Of a DNA stretch of 64,000 bases, positions 44,231 to 53,966 are shown in pieces (position 1 is the stretch's first letter; every line of letters starts with the position of its first letter). The translations under genes and the position numbers were made by a program. This stretch comes from Rhodothermus marinus (GTDB lineage Bacteria; Bacteroidota; Rhodothermia; Rhodothermales; Rhodothermaceae). The stretch is taken from contig NZ_AP019797.1 in assembly GCF_009936275.1 (NCBI RefSeq), positions 1,355,501-1,419,500 on the forward strand. The letters run 5' to 3'. The notes under the pieces were generated by a model that was not told where the DNA came from, did not search any database, and saw nothing but the letters and a program-made list of their open reading frames with translations.

Positions 44231-45814
44231 ATGAAGCTGCGCTACTACCTGTCGACTGCGGTGGCCGCTCTTTTCCTGATCGGCGGCACGGCATGGGCCC
44301 AGGTGACCGTCGTCAGGAGCGGCAACTGGAGCGACCCGACGACCTGGTCTACGGGGGCCGTTCCGACCGCCACCGACGACGTGGTCATCGAAGACAGTAC
44401 AGTGTATGTCGATGTTGCGGACGCCAAGGCTCGCAACGTGACGATTCGGGGGAGCGGCCAACTCCTCTATCAGCGCGATCCTTCGCTGCAGGGCTTCGAG
44501 CTCTCCGTGCACGGGAATCTCGTGATCGAAGGCCCGGACGCCGAGTTGCGGCCACTTTCGCAGGAAGATCAGACAACCGGCCAGGGGCTGGGCATCGTCT
44601 ATCATCGCCTGGTCGTCTACGGCGACATCGACAACAGCACGGGCGGAACGTTCGACATGCGTCGCGGCGCGACGAGCTCGAATCCGCCCACGGCCGCTTT
44701 TGTCGACCTCTACTTTGTGGGCGATACCGACTCGCACGTAACGCTGGGTGAGTATGACACCAATAAAAACCAGCTCTTTCAGGTTTTTATTCAGAAAGAA
44801 AACGGGGCGCGGGTAGTGCTGCATAGCGACGTAACCCAGGACAACAACAGCCTGGCCAAGCTCCACCTCGACAGCGGCTACATCGTCACGAACGAGTTCC
44901 GCTGGCGGGTATATTCGAACAGCTCCAGTGCGGTGGTGGGCGGCTCGCCGGAGTCCTATGTGATCGGTGCGCTGTCGCGGGGCATCCCTACCAACTCGAG
45001 CGGAAGCGCTTATGAGCGTGTCTTTCCGGTGGGCGATGAAAATGGTTATCGTCCTGTCACGATATATTCTTCGGCGAAGATAAGTGATGATCAAGACTTT
45101 GAGGTTCGGGTGATTCCGGGCGATGCCGATCCCGGTGGGGCTACGTTCCAGGGTGGATTGACGGATGTGTCCCCGGTGCGGTACTACGCCTTCACCATGT
45201 ACGACCGGGATTCGAGCGACCCGTACACGGTGGAGAAGATCGCCATTACCTATGGCTCGGACGACGGGGTTCCCGAGGGGAGCAGCGATTTCGTGGTGGC
45301 CACGTCCGTGGATGAAAACCGTATGGTGTGGCGCAACAGTGGCGGTTTCGATCCGGCTACCGGCCAGCCTCACGTGACGAGTCTGGCCAATCCGCCGACG
45401 CCGATTCAGTCCGATATGTTGACGGACTTCATGTTCGAGCTTACGTTGGTGCCCGGAAATCCGCCGCAGATTGCGCGGGACACCTACTACGCGGCCATCG
45501 GTACGAAGAGTGCCTTCACGGTAGCGGCCGAAGAGATTACGGCCGTGGATGGCTTCCGACTGGGTCCGGCCTATCCCAATCCCTTCCAGGAGGCTACGCG
45601 CATTGTGCTGGAGTTGCCGCGCGTGGCTCCGGTGGACGTCCGCGTGTACGACCTGCTCGGCCGTGAAGTAGCCCGGCTGGCGGAGGGAACGTGGACGCCC
45701 GGTACGCACACACTGATGTGGAAACCGGCTGCTGGGGTTGCGCCGGGGCTCTACCTCATCCGCGTGCAGGCGGGAGCCCTGACGGCAACCCGGAAAGTGA
45801 TGGTGGTGCGCTAA
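44231..45814 (+). CDS. Secreted surface protein with G8-like start and T9SS tail
   Basis: 527 aa. Signal peptide residues 1-23 (ALFLIGGTAWAQ). VVRSGNWSDPTTWSTGAVP, then DDVVIEDSTVYVDV, resembles the start of G8/beta-helix domains of surface carbohydrate-associated proteins. The T9SS type A tail is at residues about 440-527 (LGPAYPNPFQEATRIVLEL, LLGREVARL, GLYLIRVQAG). No catalytic motif recognised. Being the first structural gene after the regulator, it may bind alginate or carry it to lyases on the surface. Function unknown. Confidence 0.7.
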   Translation: MKLRYYLSTAVAALFLIGGTAWAQVTVVRSGNWSDPTTWSTGAVPTATDDVVIEDSTVYVDVADAKARNVTIRGSGQLLYQRDPSLQGFELSVHGNLVIEGPDAELRPLSQEDQTTGQGLGIVYHRLVVYGDIDNSTGGTFDMRRGATSSNPPTAAFVDLYFVGDTDSHVTLGEYDTNKNQLFQVFIQKENGARVVLHSDVTQDNNSLAKLHLDSGYIVTNEFRWRVYSNSSSAVVGGSPESYVIGALSRGIPTNSSGSAYERVFPVGDENGYRPVTIYSSAKISDDQDFEVRVIPGDADPGGATFQGGLTDVSPVRYYAFTMYDRDSSDPYTVEKIAITYGSDDGVPEGSSDFVVATSVDENRMVWRNSGGFDPATGQPHVTSLANPPTPIQSDMLTDFMFELTLVPGNPPQIARDTYYAAIGTKSAFTVAAEEITAVDGFRLGPAYPNPFQEATRIVLELPRVAPVDVRVYDLLGREVARLAEGTWTPGTHTLMWKPAAGVAPGLYLIRVQAGALTATRKVMVVR

Positions 45815-45825
45815 AGCATGGCGGT

Positions 45826-45860
45826 GTGGGCGGCGGCGGCCATGTGCCGTCGCCGCCCAC
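45826..45860 (+). other. Strong intergenic stem-loop before KDPG aldolase gene
   Basis: Arm 45826-45839 (GTGGGCGGCGGCGG) pairs with 45847-45860 (CCGTCGCCGCCCAC) with one G-U pair, loop of 7 nt. There is no T-tract, so it is more likely a transcript-processing or stabilising hairpin, or a repeat, than a classical terminator. It sits between the surface-protein stop (45812-45814) and the eda ATG at 45887. Confidence 0.55.
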
Positions 45861-45886
45861 TGCTGTCTGCCAGAACCAGAGCAGTC

Positions 45887-46531
45887 ATGCGACACGAGAT
45901 TGTTTCGGAATTGATCCGGCGCGGGGCGGTGGCCGTCATCCGCATGAGCGACCCCGAGCGCCTGGTGCGCGTGGTGGAAGCCATCTGCGAGGGCGGTGTG
46001 ACGGCCATCGAAATCACGATGAGCGTACCGCGCGCCTTTCAGATGATCGAAGAAGTCGCGCGTCGCCTGGGCGACGTGGCGCTGGTGGGCGCCGGGAGCG
46101 TGCTCGACGCCGAGACGGCCCGTCTGGTCATCGAAGCCGGGGCCCGCTACGTGGTCAGTCCGGTCTTCAAGCCGGAGATCATCCAGACGGCGCACCGCTA
46201 CGACGTGCCGGCGCTTCCGGGCGCCTTTACGCCGACGGAGATTCTGGCGGCGCACGAGGCCGGGGCCGACATTGTGAAGGTGTTTCCGGCCGACGTGGTG
46301 GGGATGGCGTTTTTCAAGGCGATTAAAGCGCCGATGCCGCAGCTCAAGCTGATGCCCACCGGTGGGGTGACGCTCACGAACGCGGGCGAGTGGCTTCGGG
46401 CGGGGGCGTGTGCGGTGGGGGTGGGCAGCGCGCTGCTGGACCGGGTGGCGATCGCTGAGGGGCGCTGGGAGAAGCTCACCGAAAACGCACGCACGCTCGT
46501 GGAAAGCATTCGTCAGGCACGGGAAAGCTGA
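45887..46531 (+). CDS. eda: KDPG aldolase (2-dehydro-3-deoxy-phosphogluconate aldolase)
   Basis: 214 aa from ATG 45887 (HEIVSELIRRGAVAVIRM start as in the family; the open frame reaches 45818 through the stem-loop). Class I aldolase: Schiff-base Lys131 in DIVKVFPADVVG and catalytic Glu42 in TAIEITMSV; LVGAGSVLDAETA and LMPTGGVTLTNAGEWL phosphate-site loops. Cleaves KDPG to pyruvate and glyceraldehyde-3-phosphate, the last step of alginate breakdown here. Followed 33 nt later by the KDG kinase gene, its pathway partner. Confidence 0.92.
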   Translation: MRHEIVSELIRRGAVAVIRMSDPERLVRVVEAICEGGVTAIEITMSVPRAFQMIEEVARRLGDVALVGAGSVLDAETARLVIEAGARYVVSPVFKPEIIQTAHRYDVPALPGAFTPTEILAAHEAGADIVKVFPADVVGMAFFKAIKAPMPQLKLMPTGGVTLTNAGEWLRAGACAVGVGSALLDRVAIAEGRWEKLTENARTLVESIRQARES

Positions 46532-46564
46532 ACGCACAACGCTTCAAACCACGGAAGTACACGT

Positions 46565-47593
46565 ATGAAAGTAGTTACGTTTGGAGAGATCATGTTGCGG
46601 CTGTCGACGCCGGGTTTCAGTCGGTTTGTGCAGGCGTCGACGTTCGAGGTGACGTTCGGGGGCGGGGAGGCGAACGTGGCCGTATCGCTGGCCAACTACG
46701 GGTTGGAGAGTTACTTCGTGACGAAGCTTCCCAAGCACGAGATTGGTCAGGCGGCGGTCAATCATCTGCGTCGGTTCGGGGTGCGGACGGATTTCATCGT
46801 GCGGGGCGGGGATCGGATCGGGATTTACTTTCTGGAGACGGGGGCCAGTCAGCGGCCTTCGAAGGTGATTTACGACCGGGCGCATGCGGCGATCACGACG
46901 CTTCGCGAGGGGGAGGTTGACTGGGAGCGGGTGCTGGAGGGGGCGCGGTGGTTTCACTGGACGGGGATCACGCCGGCGCTGGGCGAGTCGGTGCGCTCGG
47001 AGCTTCGTCGGGCGCTGGAGGTGGCGCGTCGGCTGGGGGTGAAGGTGAGTGCGGATTTGAACTACCGGGCCAAGCTCTGGAGCGTGGAGGAGGCGCAGCG
47101 GGTGATGCGGTCGTTGATGGAATACGTGGACGTGTGCATAGGGAACGAGGAGGACGCGGAGAAGAGCCTGGGGATTAAGCCGAAGGGGGTGGACGTGGAG
47201 GCGGGGAAGCTGGAGGAGGCGGCCTATCGGGAGCTGGCGCAGGAGCTGAAGCGGACGTTTGGGTTTGAGGCGGTGGCGATCACGCTTCGGGAGAGTTATT
47301 CGGCGTCGGTCAACGGCTGGAGTGCGTTGATGGTGGACGATCGGGATTGTCGGGAGGGTTATCGGTCGCGTCGGTATGAGATTCAACTGGTGGACCGGGT
47401 TGGAGGGGGCGATGCGTTTGCGGGGGGCTTGATTTACGGTTTGTTGATGAAGGAGGATACACGGGAGGCGCTGGAGTTTGCGGTGGCGGCGTCGTGTTTG
47501 AAGCAGACGATTCCGGGGGATTTCAATCTGGTGAGTGTGGAGGAGGTGGAGAAGCTGGCGCAGGGCACGGGCTCCGGACGCGTCGAACGCTGA
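46565..47593 (+). CDS. kdgK: 2-dehydro-3-deoxygluconokinase (KDG kinase, PfkB family)
   Basis: 342 aa. PfkB signatures: FGGGEANVAVSLANYG near residues 35-50 and DRVGGGDAFAGGLIYGLL near 277-294, with catalytic Asp283. Phosphorylates KDG with ATP to KDPG, feeding the adjacent aldolase. From about 46600 onward the gene has extreme G over C bias at third positions (long runs of GGGGG), unlike neighbours such as eda, and like the duplicated block in the sulfotransferase array. This may mark different ancestry or recent spread. Confidence 0.92.
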   Translation: MKVVTFGEIMLRLSTPGFSRFVQASTFEVTFGGGEANVAVSLANYGLESYFVTKLPKHEIGQAAVNHLRRFGVRTDFIVRGGDRIGIYFLETGASQRPSKVIYDRAHAAITTLREGEVDWERVLEGARWFHWTGITPALGESVRSELRRALEVARRLGVKVSADLNYRAKLWSVEEAQRVMRSLMEYVDVCIGNEEDAEKSLGIKPKGVDVEAGKLEEAAYRELAQELKRTFGFEAVAITLRESYSASVNGWSALMVDDRDCREGYRSRRYEIQLVDRVGGGDAFAGGLIYGLLMKEDTREALEFAVAASCLKQTIPGDFNLVSVEEVEKLAQGTGSGRVER

Positions 47594-47636
47594 GCAATCT
47601 GGAAAAATGTTTTCTTGAATCCCAACATTCTGCGGT

Positions 47637-49346
47637 ATGACCATGCGGCGGGTTCAAGTACTTCTGGTAATGCTGGTCTGGGGTGGTATCGCTTCCGCGT
47701 TTGCCCAGACCGGCAAGATTGCAGGTTACGTTCGGGATGCGGCCACGGGTGATCCGCTACCCGGCGTGAATGTGGTAATCGTCGGGACCACCCTGGGAAG
47801 CGCCACGGACATTGATGGCTACTACGTCATTCTCAATGTGCCGCCCGGTGTTTATGAAGTGCGGGCTACGTTCGTCGGCTACCAGCCCGTTACGAAGACC
47901 GATGTGGTGGTCAACTCGGGGCGCACGACAGAGCTCGACTTCGAGCTGACGGAGACCCCTATGCAGATCGGCGAAGAGATCGTCGTGGTGGCCGAACGGC
48001 CGGTGGTCGATCCGGAACGGGTGGCTTCGAGCGAGATCTTCCGTCCGGCCGACGTCGCGGTGAGCACGCCGGGCATTTACGACCTGGCGGACGTGTTCGA
48101 CCTGACGGTGGATGTGTCGGACGGTCACTTCCGCGGTGGGCGCACGGGCGAAGAGCTTTACCTGCTGAACGGGATCAACATCGTCAATCCGCTGAACAAC
48201 AGCCGGGCTTTTCAGCCACCGACGATCGCGTTGGAGGAGGTTGAAATCATCACCGGTGGATTCCCGGCCGAATATGGCAATGCGCAGAGCGGTGTGGTCA
48301 ACATCGCGCTTCGGGAAGGCCCCAGCCAGGAGTGGAGCGGCAACGTGGTCGTGCGACTGCGGGCACCGGGGCGCAAGCACTTCGGACCGAGCGTATTCGA
48401 TTCGACGGCCAACCCGTACCTGCAGGCTTTCAACAGCCCTGAGGACTGGATGGGGGACAGTGGTGAGGGTTCTTACTACGGCTTTATTGGATATGGCTTC
48501 AATCCGCCTGATAGTCTTACAGGTGGGCGTATTGCATACGGTATGTGGCAGCAGGCCCGCAAAGAGCTGGGGCGTAACTATGGTAAGATGTGGGACAGCG
48601 ACGTGCAGGTGGCGCTGGGTGGGCCGCTGACCTCCTGGGCGCGCATTTTCCTGTCGGGTCGTTTTCAGAGTGAGGAATGGGTGCTGCCCTACACACATCC
48701 GCTGGAGACCCGCCAGCTGCTCGGTACGGTCACCTTCGATGTGGGCAGCAACAAGAGCCTGCGACTGGCCGGGGCCTACAATACCAACGAGGCCATCAGC
48801 GCCAGCAGCAGCTTCTGGAACTGGCTCTGGGATCGTGCAATCGGGGTGGCCCCGCAAAAAGAGACGGCCTATGCGCTGGGGCTTCGGTTTTCCCATGCAT
48901 TGTCGGGCCGGTCTTTCTATGAAGTGAACCTGTCCACGCTCTGGACGCGTTTCCGGCAAGGTGCTGCCGTGCTTGACCCAAATCGCTTCCGCGAAGACGC
49001 CGCCGACGCAGGGGTCTGGCGCTATTACAACCCGCCGGATCAGTTCCGCGTGGGCTACATGGAGAATGACTTTCTTGATGAGCGGACGCGGACCTGGAGT
49101 CTGGATGCCGCCTACAGCAACCAGTTGACCAGCAATCACCTCCTGAAAGCGGGCGTGCAGGCACGCCTGTACGAGCTGGACGTGCGCAACCGGCGCAACC
49201 TTTCGAGTCCCTCGGACGCGCAGGACGAATTCTTCAAGAGCAATCCGGTCGATCTGGGCATTTACGTCCAGGACAAGATGGAATTCGGTGGCCTGATCGC
49301 CAACGTCGGGCTGCGCCTGGACCTGTACAACCAGAACATAGACTAG
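47637..49346 (+). pseudogene. TonB-dependent receptor, truncated by an IS5-family insertion
   Basis: 569 aa remain of a protein usually near 900-1000 aa. Signal peptide to about residue 23 (AFAQ), CarboxypepD_reg-like domain about 27-110 (GKIAGYVRDAATGDPLPGVN), plug domain with LYLLNGINIVNPLNN and EEVEIITGGFPAEYGNAQSG near 177-222, then the start of the beta-barrel. The frame stops at TAG 49344-49346, formed at the left IS end in mid-barrel (VGLRLDLYNQNID). No SusD gene is next to it. It was probably the outer-membrane alginate-oligosaccharide or related transporter; now likely non-functional. Confidence 0.85.
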
Positions 49347-50182
49347 AAGTCATCCGAAAAAGGTTCTCAAGAAGATCATGAGGCACCCGAGCAATACAAA
49401 ACCCAGGTAGTTTTCCGCGTAGCGCTCATGACGCATCACAATCCGGCGAAAATGCCCCAACCACGCAAACAACCGCTCTACTTTCCAACGGCGTCGATAG
49501 CGACGAAGCTTACGCCCATCCTGCGTCTTTTTCCGCTTCCGATTCCGCCGATGCGGGGCAATCATCTCTATACCCTGTTGCGCCAATGCCTTATCCAGCG
49601 GATCACTGTCATATGCCCGATCTCCAATCAAACGTACTGGCCTGGCCTCGGTAAAACGAGCCGCCAGAGTGGCTTCGACCAACCGGGTCTCATGTGGCGA
49701 AGCACTGGCCACCAGCACCGCCAGCGGCATCCCATTGGCATCGGCTATCGCCATGAGTTTGCTTCCTTTACCTCGCTTTGTCTTGCCCACACACGTCCCC
49801 CCTTTTTAGCAGCGACAAAGCAGGCATCGATAAAGCACTCCGAAAGCTTGAGCTTGCCCTGTTGGTGGAGTTCTTCGGCCAACACCTGCAAAATGCGTTG
49901 GAGGGTGCCGTTTCGGTTCCATGCTTGGAAGCGATCGTGGCAGGTGGACCTGGGCGGAAAGTGGGCGGGGAGCTTGGCCCAGGGAGCGCCGGTCTGGAGT
50001 ATCCAGAGGATCGCTTCGAGGATCTCGCGGTCGGCGCGTCGGGGACGGCCGCGTCGATCAGGGCGTTTAGGAGGGGAGACGATCAGGGGCTCGATGCGTG
50101 CCCATTGTGCGTCGGTGAGTTTCATGAGGCCGCTCCGATTATCGTGGCGATTACAGAGTATCCCTATTTTCCGGATAAGTTC
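49346..50182 (-). mobile_element. IS5-family insertion sequence (two-ORF, IS427-like)
   Basis: About 837 bp. Ends match as imperfect inverted repeats: 49346 inward GAAGTCATCCGAAAAA and, from the right end on the minus strand, GAACTTATCCGGAAAA (13/16). The transposase is on the minus strand and ends 4 bp inside the left end. No convincing target duplication is seen: the left flank ends GACTA and the right flank starts GAGTAACC, so an adjacent deletion or inter-IS recombination is likely. Exact tips may be off by a few bases. Confidence 0.82.
49350..50125 (-). CDS. IS5-family DDE transposase in two overlapping frames
   Basis: ORF A (49745-50125, 126 aa): [14 protein letters not shown] start, [17 protein letters not shown], first catalytic Asp in [19 protein letters not shown] (49350-49790): continues [22 protein letters not shown], second Asp in [14 protein letters not shown], and Glu in [19 protein letters not shown] -1 shift at the A5G6 run near 49800-49810 (minus strand) joins them into about 258 aa; both A-AAA-AAG-like and G-GGG-GGA slips fit. 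All three DDE residues are present, so the element may be active. Confidence 0.85.
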
Positions 50183-51455
50183 GAGTAACCTGCGTCAGTC
50201 GAAAATTGAACAGCAATACGTGGTAGATCCGCGCAAAAACCCACCCTATCGGCCGGGTTCTATAGAGCCGCCGGCGGGCGATAGTACGCACCCGGCGTAC
50301 CAATGGTATCAGCAGTACTGGGTCGGGCGCGGACAGTTCAACCATCGACAGACCCGCAAGGCGGTGGGGCGCATGTTTACCTTCGGCCCTTATACGCTGC
50401 ATATCGGGGACAAAATTGAGTTCTCGTATGCGGAAGTGATCGGCTACGGGGCGGCGCGCAAGGAAGAGACGGACGCCGGGCTTCTGGACTTTGGGGGCTC
50501 CTGTGGGGAAGATTGCGGTGAGCCCAGTGAGAAAGCATTCTATCCGGTGCCAAACTGGTACGAGAAGATCCTCTATGGCGGTACGCCTTTCCCGGGCTAC
50601 CCGTACGGTTTCCTTTATGAATACGGAAGCACGTACCTGTCGGAGTATGACCTGCCGGACTACGTGGACTCGGATGTGGTGACCGTCCGCGAGGTGGCCG
50701 ACAAGGCCAAAGAGGCCTACACCGGCGATCCTTCGGGGCCGCCGTATGCGATTGAGCAGTTCCCCAAAGACGGCGTCTATCGGCTCCCTATCCCGGTTCC
50801 GGCGCCGGCCATCGAAGTGGCCAACGATGAGCGGGGTAACAACATCATTTACTGGGGGCCGCAGGTCGAACAGTTCGATCATCCACGGCTCATGGGTCGC
50901 TTCGATCACTACGAGGTGTATCGGGCGCCGCATCCGACCGGTCCCTGGACGCTGCTGGCGGTCGTGCGGCCGGGGGACCCCAACTACGTCAATCAGGGCG
51001 ACATCTCCTTCGTGCCGAACGGTTACTACTTCGTGCGGGACCCCGAGCCACGCATTGGCGAGACCTTCTACTACTCGGTGTTGAGCGTTGACGAGCACGG
51101 CAACAGGAGCGGTCGGACCAACATCACCCGGCACGAGTCGCAACTGGGACCGGTCGAAAAGCTCGGTAACGTCTACGTAGTGCCCAACCCGTTTGTCGTC
51201 AGCTCGGGCTTCGCCGGCGAGGTAGAGAGCCAGCTCCGCATCGGCTTCTACGGGCTTCCGGCTCGGGCTACGATCAAGATCTACTCGTTCTCCGGGCAAC
51301 TGGTGGCCACCATCGAGCACGACGATCCGACCTACTCGGTGGCTTATTTCCAGGTGACGCGCAACAATCAGCGGCTGGCCTCCGGGGTCTACTTCTACGT
51401 GATCACGACGCCGGAAGGTGAGGTGGCGCGCGGCAAGTTCGTCATCATCCGGTAA
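50183..51455 (+). pseudogene. C-terminal part of a T9SS-sorted surface protein, 5' end lost at the IS
   Basis: About 420 aa in one frame from the right IS end: QSKIEQQYVVDPRKNPPY, a GRMFTFGPYTLHIGDKIEF segment, a fibronectin-III-like part (IIYWGPQVEQFDHPRLMGRF, YEVYRAPHPTGPW) and a C-terminal secretion domain (VYVVPNPFVVSSG, IYSFSGQLVATI, ASGVYFYVITTPEGEVARGKF). This is not TonB-receptor barrel, so it belongs to a second gene whose start is missing. In related genomes a receptor, such a protein and a PorV-like protein often follow one another (recollection, not checked). No signal peptide remains, so export is not expected. Confidence 0.78.
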
Positions 51456-51478
51456 ACGACATGAATTTCGGGGGAAAC

Positions 51479-52534
51479 ATGAAAGCTTACGGCTTCACAG
51501 TTCGAGCGCTCCGGCGGAGCTGTCTGGTGCTGGCACTTGCCGGGCTGATGCTGGTGGCCTGGCCGTCGTGGGCGCAGAAGGTGGGTACGACCTCCATGCA
51601 GTTTCTCAAGGTGATGCCGGTGGCGCGGGCCACGGCACTGGGTGATGCCTTCGTGGCGCTGGCCGAGGGCGTGGAGTCGGTCTTCTGGAACCCTTCCGGC
51701 CTGGCACTGGCCGAAGGCTTCCAGATCACGGGCACGCACATCCCGTATCTGATTGACACGCGGATTTCCTCGGCGGCGATCGCCTTCCCGCTGGGCGACC
51801 TGAACCGCATCGGCATTCAGGTCCAGTACGTCGATTACGGCGAGATCGTCGAGACGCGGACGGATCTGCTCGGCTTCAACCCGGATGGCACCTACAATCC
51901 GGGGCTGACCGGCAACACGTTCAGCCCGCAGGCCTGGGCGGTGGGCCTCTCCTACGGGCGCTCGCTCAACGACCAGTTCCTCATCGGCATTACGGCCAAG
52001 TACGTCCACGAGTCCCTGTACGACGGCCCCACCACGTTCACCGATCCGGAAACCGGCGGGGCGTACGCCACCAGCACCAGTGTCGTGCTGTTCGACTTTG
52101 GCCTGCAATACGACACCGGCTATCGGACGCTCCGGCTGGGGGCCGCCGTGCAGAACTTCGGGCCGGAGGTGGTCTTCGTGGAGGAAAACTTCGCGGCGCC
52201 GATGATCTTCCGACTCGGAGCCGCCTGGGACCTCGTGGGGCCGTCGGCGCTGCTTTTCAACACGAGCGGCCAGCGGTTCACCATGGTGTTCGACATGGTA
52301 CATCCCAACGACTACGATCAGCAGGCCCATGTGGGCGTGGAGTACGTTTTTGCCGACGTGCTGGCACTCCGGGCCGGGCGAAAGATCAACTACGATACCG
52401 AAAAATGGACGCTGGGCGGCGGGCTGCACATCGGCCTGGGCGCGGCTGACCTGTCGTTTGACTATTCCTACAACGACATGGGCGAAGACCTGGGCGCAGC
52501 CCACCGCATCACGTTGAGCGCACGACTGAAGTAG
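51479..52534 (+). CDS. PorV/PorQ-family outer membrane beta-barrel protein
   Basis: About 351 aa (ATG at 51461 would add 6). Signal peptide VLALAGLMLVAWPSWAQ. The mature start KVGTTSMQFLKVMPVARATALGDAFVALA, then ESVFWNPSGLAL, is the UPF0164/PorV signature. Ends with alternating beta-strand pattern to RITLSARLK. PorV is the outer-membrane shuttle of T9SS cargo; locus-specific paralogues may serve nearby cargo. Neighbours with T9SS tails on both sides support such a role. Confidence 0.8.
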   Translation: MKAYGFTVRALRRSCLVLALAGLMLVAWPSWAQKVGTTSMQFLKVMPVARATALGDAFVALAEGVESVFWNPSGLALAEGFQITGTHIPYLIDTRISSAAIAFPLGDLNRIGIQVQYVDYGEIVETRTDLLGFNPDGTYNPGLTGNTFSPQAWAVGLSYGRSLNDQFLIGITAKYVHESLYDGPTTFTDPETGGAYATSTSVVLFDFGLQYDTGYRTLRLGAAVQNFGPEVVFVEENFAAPMIFRLGAAWDLVGPSALLFNTSGQRFTMVFDMVHPNDYDQQAHVGVEYVFADVLALRAGRKINYDTEKWTLGGGLHIGLGAADLSFDYSYNDMGEDLGAAHRITLSARLK

Positions 52535-52558
52535 GATTTGCAAAACGACTGCTGAGCA

Positions 52559-53956
52559 ATGGCAACGAATCGTATGATTTACCGGCTTCTGCTGGCGCTC
52601 GGCCTGCTGCTCGGGCCGACCGGCGCAGCAATCGCTCAGGGCGTGGCCGATCCGCTGCTGTTTCAGGGGATGGATCAGACGGTGTGGCCGGGCGCGCGGG
52701 CGCGTGCCATGGGCGGGGTGGTGATGGGCGACTACCGGGATGCGACGGCGCTGTTTGCCGATCCGGCCGCGCTGACGCGCCTCAAGCGTGCCGAGGTCCG
52801 CATCGGGGGCAGTTATTCGGCCACCTCGCTCGATCAGGAAGTGCGCTGGATCCCCGATCGCATCTATGCCGAGCTGAGCCTGGTGCTCGAAAACGACCCG
52901 GACAAGCTCGTACAGATTCGTCCGTTCGATTCCATACGTCCCGACTGGGACCACAGCTACACGGCAACGCGGCCTGCGGTCGCGGCGATGGCCTTCCCGT
53001 TTGCTGCGCTGGGGGCGTCGTGGACGGCCGGGCTTGGCTACGGACAGGTGGCCGTGCTGGACCACTACTACCAGAACAACAACGCCCTGGACCCCAACAT
53101 CGGGCGGATGCGGCCTGCTCCCGTGCCGCGCGTGCAGGAAGGCGATTCGCTGCTGGTGGACTGGTTCCAGTTTGCCCGTGAGCGTAAGGGCGCACTCTAC
53201 GGCATCACGCCGGCCCTGGCCGTCCGATACGGCCGGCTGGCCTTCGGGCTGTCGGTCACGGTGCTGACGGGCTCGTCCGACGACTGGCAGCGCCGCTTCG
53301 GCCGCGGCCTGTTCATCCTGCGCTACAACAACGACTTCTCCCTGCTTCCTCCCCGAATCGGCGAAGAGATCACCGAGGCAAGCTCCGACTACCGCGGCGT
53401 TCGCACCACGATATCCGGCCGCCTGGAGTACGAACGGTTTGCCGTAGGCGTCGTGTTGCGGCCAGGCTATACGCTGGAACGTCGCTGGGAGACGCAGGCA
53501 GGCAACACGGGGACCGACAAGCTCGAAGTCCCCACTCAGATGACCGTGGGGCTGGCGCTCTATCCCTCTCGAGTCTGGCGTCTGGTGGCCGACTACGATC
53601 TGCGTCGCCAGGATGAAGTCCGGTACATCCCCGCCGGTAGCGACGCACAGACGCCCTGGGTGGGGAAGGGGACGTTCCGCTTGGGCGCCGAATTTCTGGC
53701 AGCAGACTGGCTGGCACTGCGGGCGGGATACCGCGACGAACCCCAGAGCTTCGCACCGGCCGGCGCCGCTTTCATCGACGATCCGGCCATTGCGTCGGTC
53801 TATACGGCGGGCGTGGGCATTATGCGTGGGCCTTTTGTGGTGGACCTCACCTATGAGCTGTTCCGCCTGCGCTACGACGATCTCTGGATCTCCAACGTGA
53901 ACACGAACCGGATGAAGCGGCACACACTGCTGCTGGAAGTTGCCTATCGGTTCTGA
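52559..53956 (+). CDS. Outer membrane beta-barrel protein (FadL/OmpP1-like)
   Basis: 465 aa. Signal peptide LLLALGLLLGPTGAAIAQ. GARARAMGGVVMGDYRDATALFADPAAL near residues 42-70 is the typical N-terminal plug-like segment of FadL/PorV-related barrels; the C-terminal ends in an aromatic (EVAYRF), as usual for outer-membrane barrels. Probably an outer membrane channel of the alginate locus. Substrate not deducible. Confidence 0.68.
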   Translation: MATNRMIYRLLLALGLLLGPTGAAIAQGVADPLLFQGMDQTVWPGARARAMGGVVMGDYRDATALFADPAALTRLKRAEVRIGGSYSATSLDQEVRWIPDRIYAELSLVLENDPDKLVQIRPFDSIRPDWDHSYTATRPAVAAMAFPFAALGASWTAGLGYGQVAVLDHYYQNNNALDPNIGRMRPAPVPRVQEGDSLLVDWFQFARERKGALYGITPALAVRYGRLAFGLSVTVLTGSSDDWQRRFGRGLFILRYNNDFSLLPPRIGEEITEASSDYRGVRTTISGRLEYERFAVGVVLRPGYTLERRWETQAGNTGTDKLEVPTQMTVGLALYPSRVWRLVADYDLRRQDEVRYIPAGSDAQTPWVGKGTFRLGAEFLAADWLALRAGYRDEPQSFAPAGAAFIDDPAIASVYTAGVGIMRGPFVVDLTYELFRLRYDDLWISNVNTNRMKRHTLLLEVAYRF

Positions 53957-53966
53957 GCGAGAAAAA

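Noticed and set aside
44165-46537. Minus-strand open frame of 790 codons
   Set aside because: Covers the surface protein and eda in antisense; low-complexity His/Arg-rich, no motifs.
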